Below, one piece after another: positions 38,346-49,672 of a DNA stretch of 64,000 nucleotides. The notes below the pieces were generated by a model, which saw only the letters and a program-made list of their open reading frames with translations, did not search any database and was not told where the DNA came from. Each line of letters starts with the position of its first letter. The stretch's first letter is position 1. This stretch comes from Flaccisagitta enflata (taxonomy: Eukaryota; Chaetognatha; Sagittoidea; Aphragmophora): the NCBI GenBank assembly GCA_965153355.1, contig OZ231126.1, forward strand, positions 105,276,001 to 105,340,000, given 5' to 3'. The translations under genes were made by a program, and so were the position numbers.

Positions 38346-39110
38346 GATAGAAAAGGTCAGTAGGGAATTTGGGCTGGAGCAATGAGCGCAAAAAGCTAAA
38401 ATACTGTATTTTACCCGTTTAGCGCCCCCCCTCCAAAAAGTGCCCCCCCCCCACCATTTTTCTCTTAGTATTACACTTTTCAGAAAAAAAATTGATAGAA
38501 TATTTGGTAAAATGATGAAATAATACAACACAGTGAGCCATTTTCAAAGACTTTCAAACATATTTATGCAATGAATATCTCCAATTTGAGTCAAATTTAG
38601 CATTTTTTTAGTCTTTCATGTAAAAGATAGAATGAATGACAGTTCATCCACAATATAAAGGGGGCGCTAATTGGAGGGTTAAAAAGCAGAGTCATACTTA
38701 AATTTCAAAAGCGCCCAGGGCGCTTTTTAGCAAAAATATGGTACCTAGTTTTTTTGCAAACCCGCTGCTTGCTCATTTTTCGCAAAGTCGCTCATTTTAA
38801 AGGTCGCTCATTTTGAACAGAGTAGCTCGCTCATTTTAAGTAATCTTGCTTATCATTTAGCAAACTCACTTGTCTTTGAGTGAACTTGCCCTTCTATATC
38901 CAGCCACATAATTTTCTTTTTTAGGGGAAAATTTGTCAACTGTCGAGAACTGCATATTTTTGAGCTAACTCGCTCATTGATGAGCAAACTTGCTCAATTT
39001 AGTGCTAATTGGATTCATCTTAATGCAAACTCCATCTGCTCAAAAAAGGACTGAATCCACTCCTTTAGTAATACATGCTCATTCAGAAGTGTGCCTGCTC
39101 GCTATTGAGT
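38346..39110. repeat. Degenerate CTCATTTT-type repeats
   Basis: From about 38760 to 39060 the phrase GCTCATTT..AGCAAACTTGCTC recurs at irregular spacing. 38410-38730 contains AGCGCCCCCC/GGGGGCGCT blocks that may be arms of another decayed foldback. No gene. Confidence 0.45.
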
Positions 39111-39729
39111 CACTAGTGCCCCCAGGGTGGAAAAAAGTTCAAGTTGAGTGACCATTGCCCCCACTTGGTTTTTTAGGCTCTACTCAATGTGGGGAAGTGT
39201 TTTCTAGCCAAATTCAAATCATCCTTGGGGCGCTTTTTGAACAAAGTGAAAGATTCAAAAATTTTTGCAAGATTTTTGATAAAGAAATTTGCAGATTGGT
39301 TCAACTTGTTTTTTGATAGCATATTGTTATTCCTGATGAAATTCCCTTTAATTTGATAGGTCGCACTATAGGGTTTTGAAAAGAAATAAAAGTTTCATTT
39401 ATTGTGCTACCGCTACAAAAATCATAACGGTGGCCTAAAAAATGAAAGTTGTATTTCTTTTTAAAACCCTATAGTGCGACCTATCAAATGAAAGGGAATT
39501 TTGCCTGGATTAATAATATGCTGTCAAAAAATAAGTCATACTAACCTGTGAAATTTTGTATGCAAAATCAATCTAAAAATCTTGAATATTTCATCTTATT
39601 TAAAAAGCGCCCCAAGGATGATTTGATTTTGGCTAGGAAACACTTCCCCACATTGATTAGAGCCTACAAAACTAGGTGGGGGCAATGGTCACTAAACTTG
39701 AACTTTTTTCCACCCTGGGGGCACTAGTG
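39111..39729. mobile_element. 619-bp foldback element
   Basis: Arms of about 250-300 bp. The left arm starts CACTAGTGCCCCCAGGGTGG and the right arm ends with its reverse complement; the inner GGATGAT..GGGGCGCTTTTT and ATAGTGCGACCTATCAAATG blocks also mirror. The centre lies at about 39420. Confidence 0.8.
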
Positions 39730-40436
39730 GAGTGAGCTTGCTCATTTTTACATGCAACCTGCTAAATTTGGTATGCATCTTCGCTTTCAGTATGTCATGA
39801 GCTTTGTAACAATATGCTGGACTATATTCTTTTCTTCAGAATTAGTAGTAATTTCGCATAAAAGTCATCAACGGAGACTGCTCCTAATTCGCTCGCGTGC
39901 GCGTAAAAAGTCCGCCGCCACACAGCCATCGAATTTTCAATCAGCAAAATTAACACATGCACGCAATGCGCAGAGATGCGCATCATCCAATTTTGATGCG
40001 GTTCTCGAATCTGAAATCCACACTCGCTCAGCTTTATTCTATCAATTTTGTAGACTTTTAGCTAACTGGACAGAGTGACAAATTTGGATAAGGTAACGAG
40101 TAAATATCTTAGCCCTAGCCAGAATCAAAAGAGACTTTTCAAGCGTCTTTTTTCGCTTGATTCCGACACCCTCGCATGGGATTTCGTTGATATTTCATAT
40201 GTGTTGATATTATCAAGCATTGTGCTTGCTTGAGAAGCGAAAATCAGAGGGCGGGAATATGTCCGTCGCTCGAAATCGAAAACCGCGAACAAAAACTTTG
40301 AGCACGTTCCATGACTCCTTATTTCCCTTACTACTAAAAAAGGAAATTTGGGGAAAATATAACTTTTTACAGTACCAAATCATAAAACTCAATTAGTAAA
40401 ACACAATTAAACACTATTCAAACCTTAACTACATAG
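39730..40436. other. Intergenic, no gene seen
   Basis: A 108-codon plus-strand frame from an alternative start (39752-40078) has no recognisable domain. Confidence 0.35.
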
Positions 40437-40560
40437 TTCTATTGCTATATGGGGAAGAAAATCAAGGATATAAAAACGCGACGCGACGCATCGTGGGGAA
40501 GAAAATCAAAGGCAGGGGGGGGGGGAAAAAATCAAAAGCGACTCAAGAATATACACCCCT
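40437..40560 (-). mobile_element. Truncated copy of the CAGGGGTGTATA MITE family
   Basis: Inverted relative to 42191-42500: GGGGAAGAAAATCAAAGGC repeats, GACGCGACG block, and the end TATACACCCCTG at 40560. Confidence 0.65.
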
Positions 40561-40956
40561 GAAATTTTTTCAACACTTTTTGAGTCAGTTTTATTACACT
40601 GCATGGCCTAACGGTAGTTACTCGGAAAAAATGCCTCGGCATAGAGGCCTATACTGGGTGGTAGTATGGACCTTCCCCATCACATCCACACTAAGAGCCA
40701 AATGTTCTACTTGGAAATTAGGCCATAATGGCCTAATATGGCCATTTCTCAGGTCATATTGGCTCTACCATGGGATTTACATGTTTTTTTTTTGTTTGAC
40801 TGGATTTTTTTCTCTAAAACTGATGCCAATGGGTGATTTATCAACCTGTGGATACATATCAGGCCAAAGCAGAGGAAAACCCGGTCAAATTAACCTAATA
40901 TGGCCTAATTCAAGGCATTTTTTTGCCAAAAATCCGTTTTATGACTCCCAAGCATC

Positions 40957-40957
40957 G

Positions 40958-41000
<43 letters not shown>

Positions 41001-41073
41001 GGTTGTTGTTGTTGTTGTTGTTGTTGTTGTTGCTGTTGTTGTTGTTGTTGTTATTGTTGTTGTTTTTGTTGTT
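40957..41073. repeat. (TTG)n microsatellite
   Basis: About 38 TTG units with rare changes. Confidence 0.9.
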
Positions 41074-41422
41074 GGGCAGCAGCTCTGAGGGTGTTTTCAC
41101 ACGTAAGGGAAATTTTCTCCTTCTCCTCCTCCTCCTTTACCCCCCCCCCCATCTCAAACTTCTCAGGGCCCAAATCCCAGCTTTGAGGCCAAAATCCCAG
41201 CCTTCAGGTCCAAATCCCAGCCTCAAGACCCAAATCCCAGCCCGAAAGCCCTAATCGCAACCTCGTGGCCCAATTCAAGCCTCAAAGCCCAAATCGCAGC
41301 TTTAAGGCTTAAATTTCAGCTTGAAGGTCGTAATTCTAGAGGAAAATAAAAAAGGTGTAGGAGAAAATTCCCCATATGTGCGAAAGAATGGGTCATTGAA
41401 CCCTCCAAGGCCGCTGCCCTGA
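41074..41422. mobile_element. TIR/21-bp-minisatellite element, copy 5
   Basis: Left arm GGGCAGCAGCTCTGAGGG.. and right arm ..CCAAGGCCGCTGCCC mirror each other, including a GGAAATTTTCTCC / GGAGAAAATTCCCC pair. The core at 41160-41340 is the complementary form of the same 21-bp unit (CCCAAATCCCAGCCTCAAG). Confidence 0.7.
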
Positions 41423-41497
41423 TCACAAATTGGTCAAGTAGTTCAGATTTTGTATGTACTGGGTGTTTGTAAAAAAACTGTAGCGCTTATCTGAAAA

Positions 41498-41699
41498 TGC
41501 AAGGTTTTTAGTCGCATGCAACGCGACTCTACAACCCGCTATATCGGTTCGTCGGTTGGTCAGTTGGTCCCCTTTTTACTTTTTTGGCATTATTGAGCTT
41601 TTTGGAGCATACGGCTCCTGCCCAGATACCCTAGTGACCTCCAGCACTGCTCCTGCCCACCCGCACACGACTAGGGTAGCCATGTACCCGGCCTTGTTC
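41498..41699 (-). mobile_element. HINE-like element in the left palindrome arm
   Basis: TTTAGTCGCATGCAACGCGA hairpin end to CCCGGCCTTGTT; full length, reverse orientation. Confidence 0.75.
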
Positions 41700-42190
41700 T
41701 TCTTTTATGTTTTATATTCATAAACTAAGTTTTTATAAAACAATTTCCAGTAAAGGATACAGAGGCATTTTGGATTAGGAAAGAAAGCATTTTGTTCTGG
41801 GCGCTGTTTGAAATTATTATAGAAAAATTGTTTATTTTGATTTACTAAGATTCAATTTATGATACTATTAAAATCTTTTTCCCAAGTTCTCTAGTACTAA
41901 ATATGGCATCCAGCGATACTGGTCATCTATTTAAAACACTATTCTGATGGCCATTCCTAGGTAAAAACTGCCTACAGTCATTACACCATAACTTGTTATT
42001 TAAACAAAAAACTTTCTTTCTGCAACTTCTCTTATTTTCATATATCTTGGATTTCATATAAAGATTTAATCAAAATTAGTGAAGTAGTTTAGATTTTACA
42101 AATCTTTGAAATGATAACTGAAAACTATCAATGACAATGATTTCCAAAATTGTGAAAGAGAGACAAAAAAAGACTGTGTAGACTTAATGG

Positions 42191-42500
42191 CAGGGGTGTA
42201 TAATTGAGCGGCTTTTGATTTTCTTCCCCCCCCCCTGCCTTTGATTTTCTTCCCCGCGTCGCGTTACAAAAGCTATGATTTTCTTCCCCACAAAGCAATA
42301 CTACAGTATGTTTATAGGTTTAAATAATGTTAAATTGTGTTGTAGTAATCAAATTTTACCTTTTGTTACTACAAAAAGTGTTATATCTTCAAAAATCTTC
42401 TTTTTTCCTTTCTTCAAGCTTTTGACTTTCTTCCCCATCTCCAAACCCTTTGATTTTATTTCCCCCCCCCCCCGGGGATGCTCAACTTTATACACTCCTG
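42191..42500. mobile_element. hAT-type MITE, complete, 8-bp TSD
   Basis: Starts CAGGGGTGTATAATTGAGC and ends GCTCAACTTTATACACTCCTG (inverted). It is flanked by a perfect 8-bp direct repeat CTTAATGG at 42183-42190 and 42501-42508. CAGGGG termini and an 8-bp duplication fit the hAT superfamily. The inside carries repeated TTTGATTTTCTTCCCC. Confidence 0.8.
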
Positions 42501-43077
42501 CTTAATGGGCTATCAGTTTGAGCTGTAATCATGTTATTGGTCTAGAATGAAAAAAATATTAGATGCAGTTTCATAAACTTGTAAAATCATCTTTTATTCA
42601 AAACTAATCTTGTGTCTCTAGCTCGAAATATTGCAAAATGAGAAAGTGGGAAAAAACACTTCCACCATTTTCACATAAAAAAAAAGAAGTTGCTGAAAGA
42701 AAGTTTTTTGTTTAAATAACAAATTGTAAAATAACTGTAGGCAGTTTTTTCCTGGAATGGCCATCAGAATATAGTCTAGACTTTTGATGCATGAAATTGA
42801 GCAGACAAGTTTTTCAAGTCATGTAGATCATAATAATGGTAAATGCAGGAAAAAAAATTGAGCACCTATCTCAAAAATTCGTTTGAAATTCTCAAAACAA
42901 TGCCACCGCCAAACCGTCTGCCTCAGGGCAATAGAATTTTATGAGCGAGAAAATATGTGTTTCATACATGTCCACACTAAATTTCAGCTCTCTAGCTTCA
43001 GTAGAAGTGGAGATAAAGCCGATTTACTTTTGGATGTATTTTTCTAAAAAATGCCCTCTTTCCAAAAAAATGCAGTT

Positions 43078-43281
43078 TTTAGTCGCGTGCTACGCGACTC
43101 TACAACCCGCTTTGTCGGTCCGTCCGTCCGTCCGTCGGTCCGTCGGTCCGTCCGTCACACTTTACTTTTTTTGGGTTTTTGCGGTTTTTGGCCTCACTGC
43201 TCCTGCCCAAATGATAGAGTGACCTCGGTTATGGCCCCTGCCCACCCGCACGCAACTGGGGTAGCCGAGTATCCGGCCTTG
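43078..43281 (-). mobile_element. HINE-like element in a hairpin loop
   Basis: TTTTAGTCGCGTGCTACGCG hairpin, GTCCGTCC core, CTCCTGCCCA and GCCCACCCGCACGC blocks, end ATCCGGCCTTGTT. Confidence 0.75.
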
Positions 43282-43801
43282 TTATATACAAAAGTAAATT
43301 AGCTATATCTCTGCTTCTAATAAAGCTAAAGAGCTGAAATTTGGTGTGCATATAGATATTTTTTAGCTCAACAAATTTCATTGCCCTCACTCTAGCGGCT
43401 TGACAATGGCATGATTTTGAAAAGTTTTAGATGAATGCTCAAATTTTTTTAAGCTGCACCTATCATTATCATGATCTACATGACTTTAAATACTTGTATG
43501 CAAAATTTCAAGCTTTGTTCCAGGACAGCCGAGTTATTTCTTCAACAACCTGACCTAATAGTGTTTTAATTAGATGACCAGTATCGCTGGATGACATATT
43601 TAGTACAAGAGAACTTGGTAAAAATATTTTAATAGTATAATAAATAAAATCTTAGTAAATCAAAATGAACAATATTTCTATAATGATTTTGAACAGCGCT
43701 TAGAACAAAATGCTTGCTTTCCTGATCCAAAATGCCCCTGTATCCTTTACTGGAAATTGTTTTATAACAACTAAGTTTATGAATATAGAACATAAAAGAA
43801 T

Positions 43802-44008
43802 AACAAGGCCGGATATATGGCTACCCTAGTCGCGTGCAGGTTGGCACAGGCAGTGCTGGAGGAGGTCACCAGGTCATCTGGGCAGGAGGCTTACGCTCAA
43901 AAAGCTCAAAAACGCCAAAAAAGTAAAAAGGGGACCGACCAACCAACCGACCGACCGACCAACTGACGGACCGACATAGGGAGCTGTAGAGTCGCATAGC
44001 ACGCAACT
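43802..44008 (+). mobile_element. HINE-like element in the right palindrome arm
   Basis: AACAAGGCCGGATATATGGC start, (CCGACCAA)n core, GTCGCATAGCACGCAACT end; mirror of 41498-41699. Confidence 0.75.
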
Positions 44009-44105
44009 ATTTTCAGATTTCAGATTTCAGATTTCAGATTAGTGCTACTGTTTTTTTACAAACACCAAATACATACAAAATCTTAACTACTTGACCAATT
44101 TGTAT

Positions 44106-44844
44106 GAAATTATGATAGAAAAAATGTCAATCCATACCTTTTTAAGAGGCAATCAGTTAAAAATCAAGATACATTGCATCTCTGAGTAAAAACTTAACAT
44201 AATCCACCATATCAGGCTGATGACCTGGTATGGTAAATACAGAAAATCCCTTTTTTTGCGTTTGAGCCTAAAATTAAACATCACCATTAAAAATCATCTT
44301 TCACTATCATATTTTTGTCAATGAGAGGCCTTTACTATGGTAATGGGACGTCAAAGGTAGGATATAAAATAGCAATCCTACTGCATGATGACATGTGCAG
44401 CTTGTGTAATGGCCATTTGTGACCATATATTGTACAATTATAGCCGGGAATGTGATATAAGAGTCAATAATTTCACATTAGAGGGTCAAAAGTACCAAAA
44501 GTTGTTAAAATTAGCACCTAGAAGAGTTGTTAAAATCAGCAACATTAACAATATTGAAAGAAGGGGTTTTTAAATGGTTGTGAAATTAGCGACTTTAACA
44601 CAAAAAGATTTCATCCCTGTTTTTTCATGTTATGAGAAGAGGAGTATCCCAACTTTTTTTCCCCAAAAGGTCCTCACCCTTGGGGCAACATTTGAGGAAA
44701 AAATGAAGATGACGTATTCTGAGAAAAATGGGCTAAGACATTTTTTTCCTATGTTTTCTATGTTAAAAGCTATTGGTGAAATTGGCCAAGTCACTGATTT
44801 CACAGCAAAATGTGTTAATATTACTAACTCTGCATTCTCCCAGC
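44106..44844. other. Intergenic, no gene seen
   Basis: A 92-codon plus-strand frame (44574-44852) has no recognisable domain. Confidence 0.4.
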
Positions 44845-45105
44845 TGTATTAATACCCAAGCAATACCCGAGCAATACCCAAGCAATACCCGAGTAATACC
44901 CGAGCAGTATTGCTTGGGTATTACATGGGTATTGCTTGGGTATTACTTGGGTATTGCTCGGGTATTGCTTGTGTATTAATACCCGAGCAATACCCAAGCA
45001 ATACCCGAGCAATACCCGAGTAATACCCAAGCAATACCCAAGTAATACCCAAGCAATACTGCTTGGGTATTTCTTGGGTATTGCTAGGGTATTGCTCGGG
45101 TATTA
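44845..45105. repeat. 10-bp minisatellite with orientation switches
   Basis: Units of AGCAATACCC (forward at about 44848-44905 and 44973-45060) alternate with the inverse GGGTATTGCT (44906-44972 and 45060-45103). Four blocks give three head-to-head or tail-to-tail switches. Confidence 0.9.
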
Positions 45106-47180
45106 ATATCACCTCAGATTACCTGGTGTGGGAACTCTGTTCGTTCGTAAGTTTGCTCGCTAGCTCGTTCATTCCTTTATACCTTCATCCGTTTGCTGGT
45201 TTGCTCACTCTTTAGCTTGTTCGGAAGCTCTTTTGTTTGCTCATTTGTTCGTTCATTCGTCCATTTCTTTTTTCCCTTCTTCCTTCCTTCCTTCCTTCCT
45301 TTTTTGCTTCCTTCTTTCTTTTGCTCCTCCATTCCTGCATTCTGACTAGATAGGACGGTCGAATTCCCTTATTTTCTTGCAAATTGCACTATTCTGGGAT
45401 GCGAGAGTGTTTCGAGGATTAGATAAGCGTTTTCTTCTTTGTGAAAAGAAATAAAAAAAAATGGGAAAGAATCGAGATTTGTTTCTCGAATTCCCAATTT
45501 TTTTTCACAGCATCAAGTATTTTTATGGGGACTATCTTTGAAGAGTAAGCAGCTTACTGCCTACGTCATGCTTGATAGTGACAAAAGCACTCATTGGTAA
45601 TCAAACTCCTAGTGGTACAATATTAAGGTCTCCAGTGAAATGCTAAAATCACGAATATTTTTGCTCAGCACGAAGTATCGAACATGAATTAACAATAAAA
45701 TTTTTTCGTCAAAATGCATGTCAATTTCATATTATAGTACATGTGATGGGTAAAACAACAAGCCCAAGAGGGCAACAGTCGCGTGCGTCTGGAAATGACA
45801 AACAAAAAGGCACGTACGATATGTATTGATACAATGTCGATACAATGTAAATCTGATATTGAGACAATAATATAAATGACAATATCGATACAATACAATA
45901 CCCAAAATATCAAAAAATACTCAAAAATACCCAAAAATACCTGAAAGTACCCAAAATACTTAAAATATCTGCAAGAAAGTACAGCAAGAGTACCCCAGAA
46001 CAACTAAAGTACCCATACAGTACCCTGAAGTACTAATGTACCTGGGGCCACCCTAGAGTACCTCAAATTAGTAAAAAGCCTTAAAAGAAGTCATAATTTT
46101 AGAAATGTAGCCGGATGACGGAGCAGACGGGCGGACCGACCTACCAAGCCACCGTCACGGCAAGGTGTAAGAGTCGCGTACGCGACTAAAAAAAATATAA
46201 AGAGGCGGTTTTTGCCACTAACGGTGGCAAAAAAAAGCAGGTTTCTAAATGCTTTTTATATAAATCCTCTAAATCTTAATGACTAAAATCATCTTCAGAA
46301 TTTTTATTGATTAGTTTCTAATGTCATTAGGTTTATCTGAAAAAATTGATAACTTGGTTCAATTAGTTTAGGAATTGCATGAGATTTTGTAACATTGGTA
46401 AGAGGCCGAAAAATCAAAGTTAAAAATCTGTTAATTGAACACTAAAATTTCAAAAAATGATACTGAATCATGTCCAATTATGATGAAATTTGGCATGGGG
46501 GTAGTTCTAAGTGTTGACTACTTATGTTTAAAAAATTGTTATGATGCTTAAAATACTTTAGCAGAAATACTGATTTATATATTGCTGGTTTTAGTCAAGT
46601 TAGATAGTTAGATTGCCGAGCATGCAATATCTTATAAAAACTAATACTACAGGCAGAGTTTTTAAGCTATGTCCATAGTATTTGAACTGGTAATATTTGT
46701 AGGTGTAAATGGCCTATGGTAAAATTTTTAAGAAGATCCAAGCATTTCTGATATGCTTGATTAGTCATACAGTTGTAAAAGTGGTGAATTTCTTTAAATT
46801 TTTTACATGCAAACATAAGATCATTATCTTCCCCCCTAGATGATATCCTGATATCACAAAAATTGGCCTATATTTAGTAAATAGTACCATTAGGCTACAG
46901 TTAAAAAATCATCAAAAAACTCGAAGTAGTTTTGGAGCTACATTATTTTTACTTCAGAAGAAATATTCATGGTATCAAAAAATATTGCCACTTTAGCATT
47001 CCACATTACAGGGCACGTCAGAAAAAATACGATTTTGGGCTAAATAGTTGACAGATTGCGATGAAATTTGAACCTGATATTATTCAAACTAAATACAGCA
47101 TTGACCTAAAATTTCATTAGAATGGGATATCATCTTCTTAGGTTTTTGCAACCTCAAAAATTTGTTCCGTTTTTTTTTTG
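45106..47180. other. Intergenic with a HINE-like fragment
   Basis: A (TTCC)n stretch lies at 45275-45300 and a run of TACCCAAAATA-type words at 45895-46025. 46109-46190 is a HINE-like 3' part ending AGTCGCGTACGCGACTAAAA. The rest is AT-rich with no gene. Confidence 0.45.
46109..46190 (+). mobile_element. HINE-like element, short
   Basis: GTAGCCGGATGACGGAGCAG start, GGCGGACCGACC core, GTCGCGTACGCGACTAAAA perfect terminal hairpin. Confidence 0.6.
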
Positions 47181-49440
47181 CCACCGTTACAGCAGCAGCA
47201 ACAACAGCAAAAGCCCATATCAAATTATCAAAGATGGTAACAATCCTTCCGACCATCTGCCAATCTCTATGACCATACGGCTTACAGTTCAGCCAAACAA
47301 ATCGGAATCTCTCCCTACTCACGATGAACCGAATGTTAAATGGTCAAAACTTTCAAATGAGTCCAAGAATGACTACGCTGACAGACTCGATCGCCTGATT
47401 GCGAGTGAGACAGCTGGAGAGAGATTTCGACGCCTTCCGTGTGACAACTCGTGCCACTGTGCTAATCCTGATTGTAAAGTCGAGATACAGGCAGACTATG
47501 ACTTCCTCACCAATTGCATGAAAGAAGCTGATAGTGACCTTCCCCGATTCTGCAAGCAAATGGAACGTGACTGGTGGACAGCCGACTTATCAAGAATAAA
47601 ACAACAGTCAATTGAAATTCAAAGGCTTTGGATAGCAGAGGGTTGTCCCTCATCTGGACCGACTCTTTTCGAACGCCTTCGAGTCAGAGCAGCTTACAGA
47701 AGAGCAATTCGCTATGCTCAAACTAAGCCAAAGCAAAAGGTATGGGATCAGCTTCATTCTGCCATGGGAGAATGTGATTCCAACAACTTTTGGAGATCCT
47801 GGAAATCGCTCTACAACAAGAACAATTGCTCCTTTGCACCAGTTGTCGATGGGTGTTCCTCCAAAGAGGCCATTGCAGACTCTTTCAAGAAAGCCTTTAG
47901 TCGAAATTCTGAGCCAAACAACAAGACTAAAGTTGAGGAATTGAATGCAAAGTTCAAGAGCAAATATGCAGAATTTGAACGCGATCATCTCGATTCATGT
48001 GACTGCAACAGCTATAAGATCACAGTGAATGCCGTGATCGACGGTGTTTCTGCCATGAAAAGTGGAAAATGTGCTGATGATGACGGTTTCAACCCTGAAC
48101 ATTTTCAATATGCACCTTTATCACTCTTCTACCGACTCACTATCCTGTTCAATCGAATGCTGTCTCATGCTTTTGTGCCCATACATTTTGTTTTGGGTAT
48201 ATGATCCCTATCATAAAGGATAGTCAGGGTAATCATGGCGACGTTTCAAATTATCATGGGATTACCATCTCTCCAACAACGTCAAAAGTTTTTGAACATG
48301 TACTCAAGAACGTGTTTGCATCTCACTTGAGCTCATCGGCCCAGCAATTTGGTTTCAAAAAGAAAAGATCAACGGTTGATGCACTACACTGTCTTAAAGA
48401 AACAATCAATTATTACATTGAAAATGGAAGTAGAACATACTGTTAATTTCTGGACGCTTCCAAAGCGTTTGATAGGTTAGTGCACGCGGGACTTTTCAAA
48501 AAGCTTATGGACAGAAAGGTGCCAAAAGTCTTCCTTGACGTCATCATTACGTGGCATGATGGTTTGTTCTGCCGCGTCAAATGGAATGGAACATTCAGCG
48601 AATGGTTTCCTATCTTAGCAGGTGTGAGGCAGGGCGGCGTGCTCTCACCTGACTTCTACAGTATCTATGTGGAGGATTTGATACACATTCTTCGTCAATC
48701 CGGCATTGGATGCTACGTCCATGGCATTTTTACTGCTGCTCTCTTTTATGCCGATGATATGGCTGTACTTGCGCCATCAACAAAAGGACTCCAAAAGATT
48801 CTCAACATTTGTCTGGCATATTGTTCTGAGTGGGATATCCTTCTCAACGCCAAAAAGACTAAGAATATGTGTTTTGGCAAAGGACCAACTCCTGAATTCT
48901 CTCTCACTCTCAACGGTGCCACGATCCCATGGTAAAACCAATGGACGTATCTCGGGGTTGTTTTGCAAAGCGGCGCCAAATTCGGTTGCTCAGTCAAAAG
49001 AACCATCGCCTCTTTCTACCGCTCAATGAACGCCATTCTCAGGATAGAGGGACGATCAAATGATTTAGTAATGCCACGTCTACTGGAAAGTCATTGTCTC
49101 CCAATTCTTACCTACGGCATTGAAATCATCGAGGTTCATGATCGAGACGACAAAAGGCAACTTCGAGTTGCTTACAACGCCATTTTCAAGAAAATATTTG
49201 GTTACGCTCCATTTGAAAGTGTGACAAGTTTGCAACATACTCTTGGTCGCTGCACTTGGGAGGAGCTATGCGAGAGGCGCTCTCAAAATTTCATGCGCCG
49301 ATGTACTTTATACCCTATCAATTCACTCGTTCATATCTTCTTTTGCTAAACTTTCTTGTACTGTAGTTTAGTTTCATGTCAACTGTTTTGGAGTGGTGTC
49401 TGTCTACACATTTCAATTATGTGAATAAATACGATATAAT
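47181..49440 (+). pseudogene. 5'-truncated LINE ORF2 (CR1/L2-like group)
   Basis: The fragment begins in the endonuclease C-terminus (NNPSDHLPISMTI, SDH motif) and runs through an RT domain. Blocks are KSGKCADDDGFNPEHF, IPIIKDSQGNHGDVSNYHGI, FGFKKKRSTVDALHCL, FLDASKAFDRL (catalytic Asp), VRQGGVLSPDFYSIYVEDL and ALFYADDMAVLAPS (YADD box). A C-terminal part ends CERRSQNFMRRC at about 49300. Breaks are a stop/frameshift at 48202, an in-frame TAA at 48444-48446 just before FLDASKAF, and a TAA at 48933-48935. The 3' end carries AATAAA-like sequence near 49423 and no long poly(A). It belongs to a different family from the LINE at the left edge. Group assignment is from motif style. Confidence 0.85.
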
Positions 49441-49489
49441 TAAAATCTACATGTTTTAGTGTCTATATAACATTCACCAAAAGAATCAT

Positions 49490-49645
49490 TTTTCATTGCG
49501 CTTAAGTCATTTCAAGTCATTTTAAGTTATTATAGGTCATTTTTGGACATTAGGTTTTTTAGTCATTTCAAGTCCTATTTGGTCATTTTAGGTCATTTTA
49601 AGTCATTGAAAGTCATTCTAAGTCATTCTTAGTCTGTGAGTCTCG
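49490..49645. repeat. Degenerate AAGTCATTTT repeats
   Basis: About 12 copies of a 9-16-base word (AAGTCATTTTAGGTCATTT) just before the foldback. Confidence 0.7.
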
Positions 49646-49672
49646 CACGCAACTTAAAGGTGTTGGCCTTGT

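Larger units (their letters stand above)
41423..44105. repeat. Nested palindromes with elements at the hairpin tips
   Basis: Outer arms 41423-41945 and 43560-44105 mirror each other, including a HINE-like copy in each. Between them lie two further hairpins: 41945-42770, with a hAT-type MITE in its loop, and 42775-43530, with a HINE-like element in its loop. Example paired phrases are GGCATCCAGCGATACTGG / CCAGTATCGCTGGATG and AACAAAAAACTTTCTTTC / GAAAGTTTTTTGTT. No gene lies inside. Confidence 0.75.

Noticed and set aside
39752-40078. 108-codon open frame
   Set aside because: Starts at a non-ATG codon, has no domain and no neighbouring exon signals.
44845-45105. CRISPR-like array
   Set aside because: There are no unique spacers; it is a 10-bp tandem repeat with inversions, and the genome is eukaryotic.
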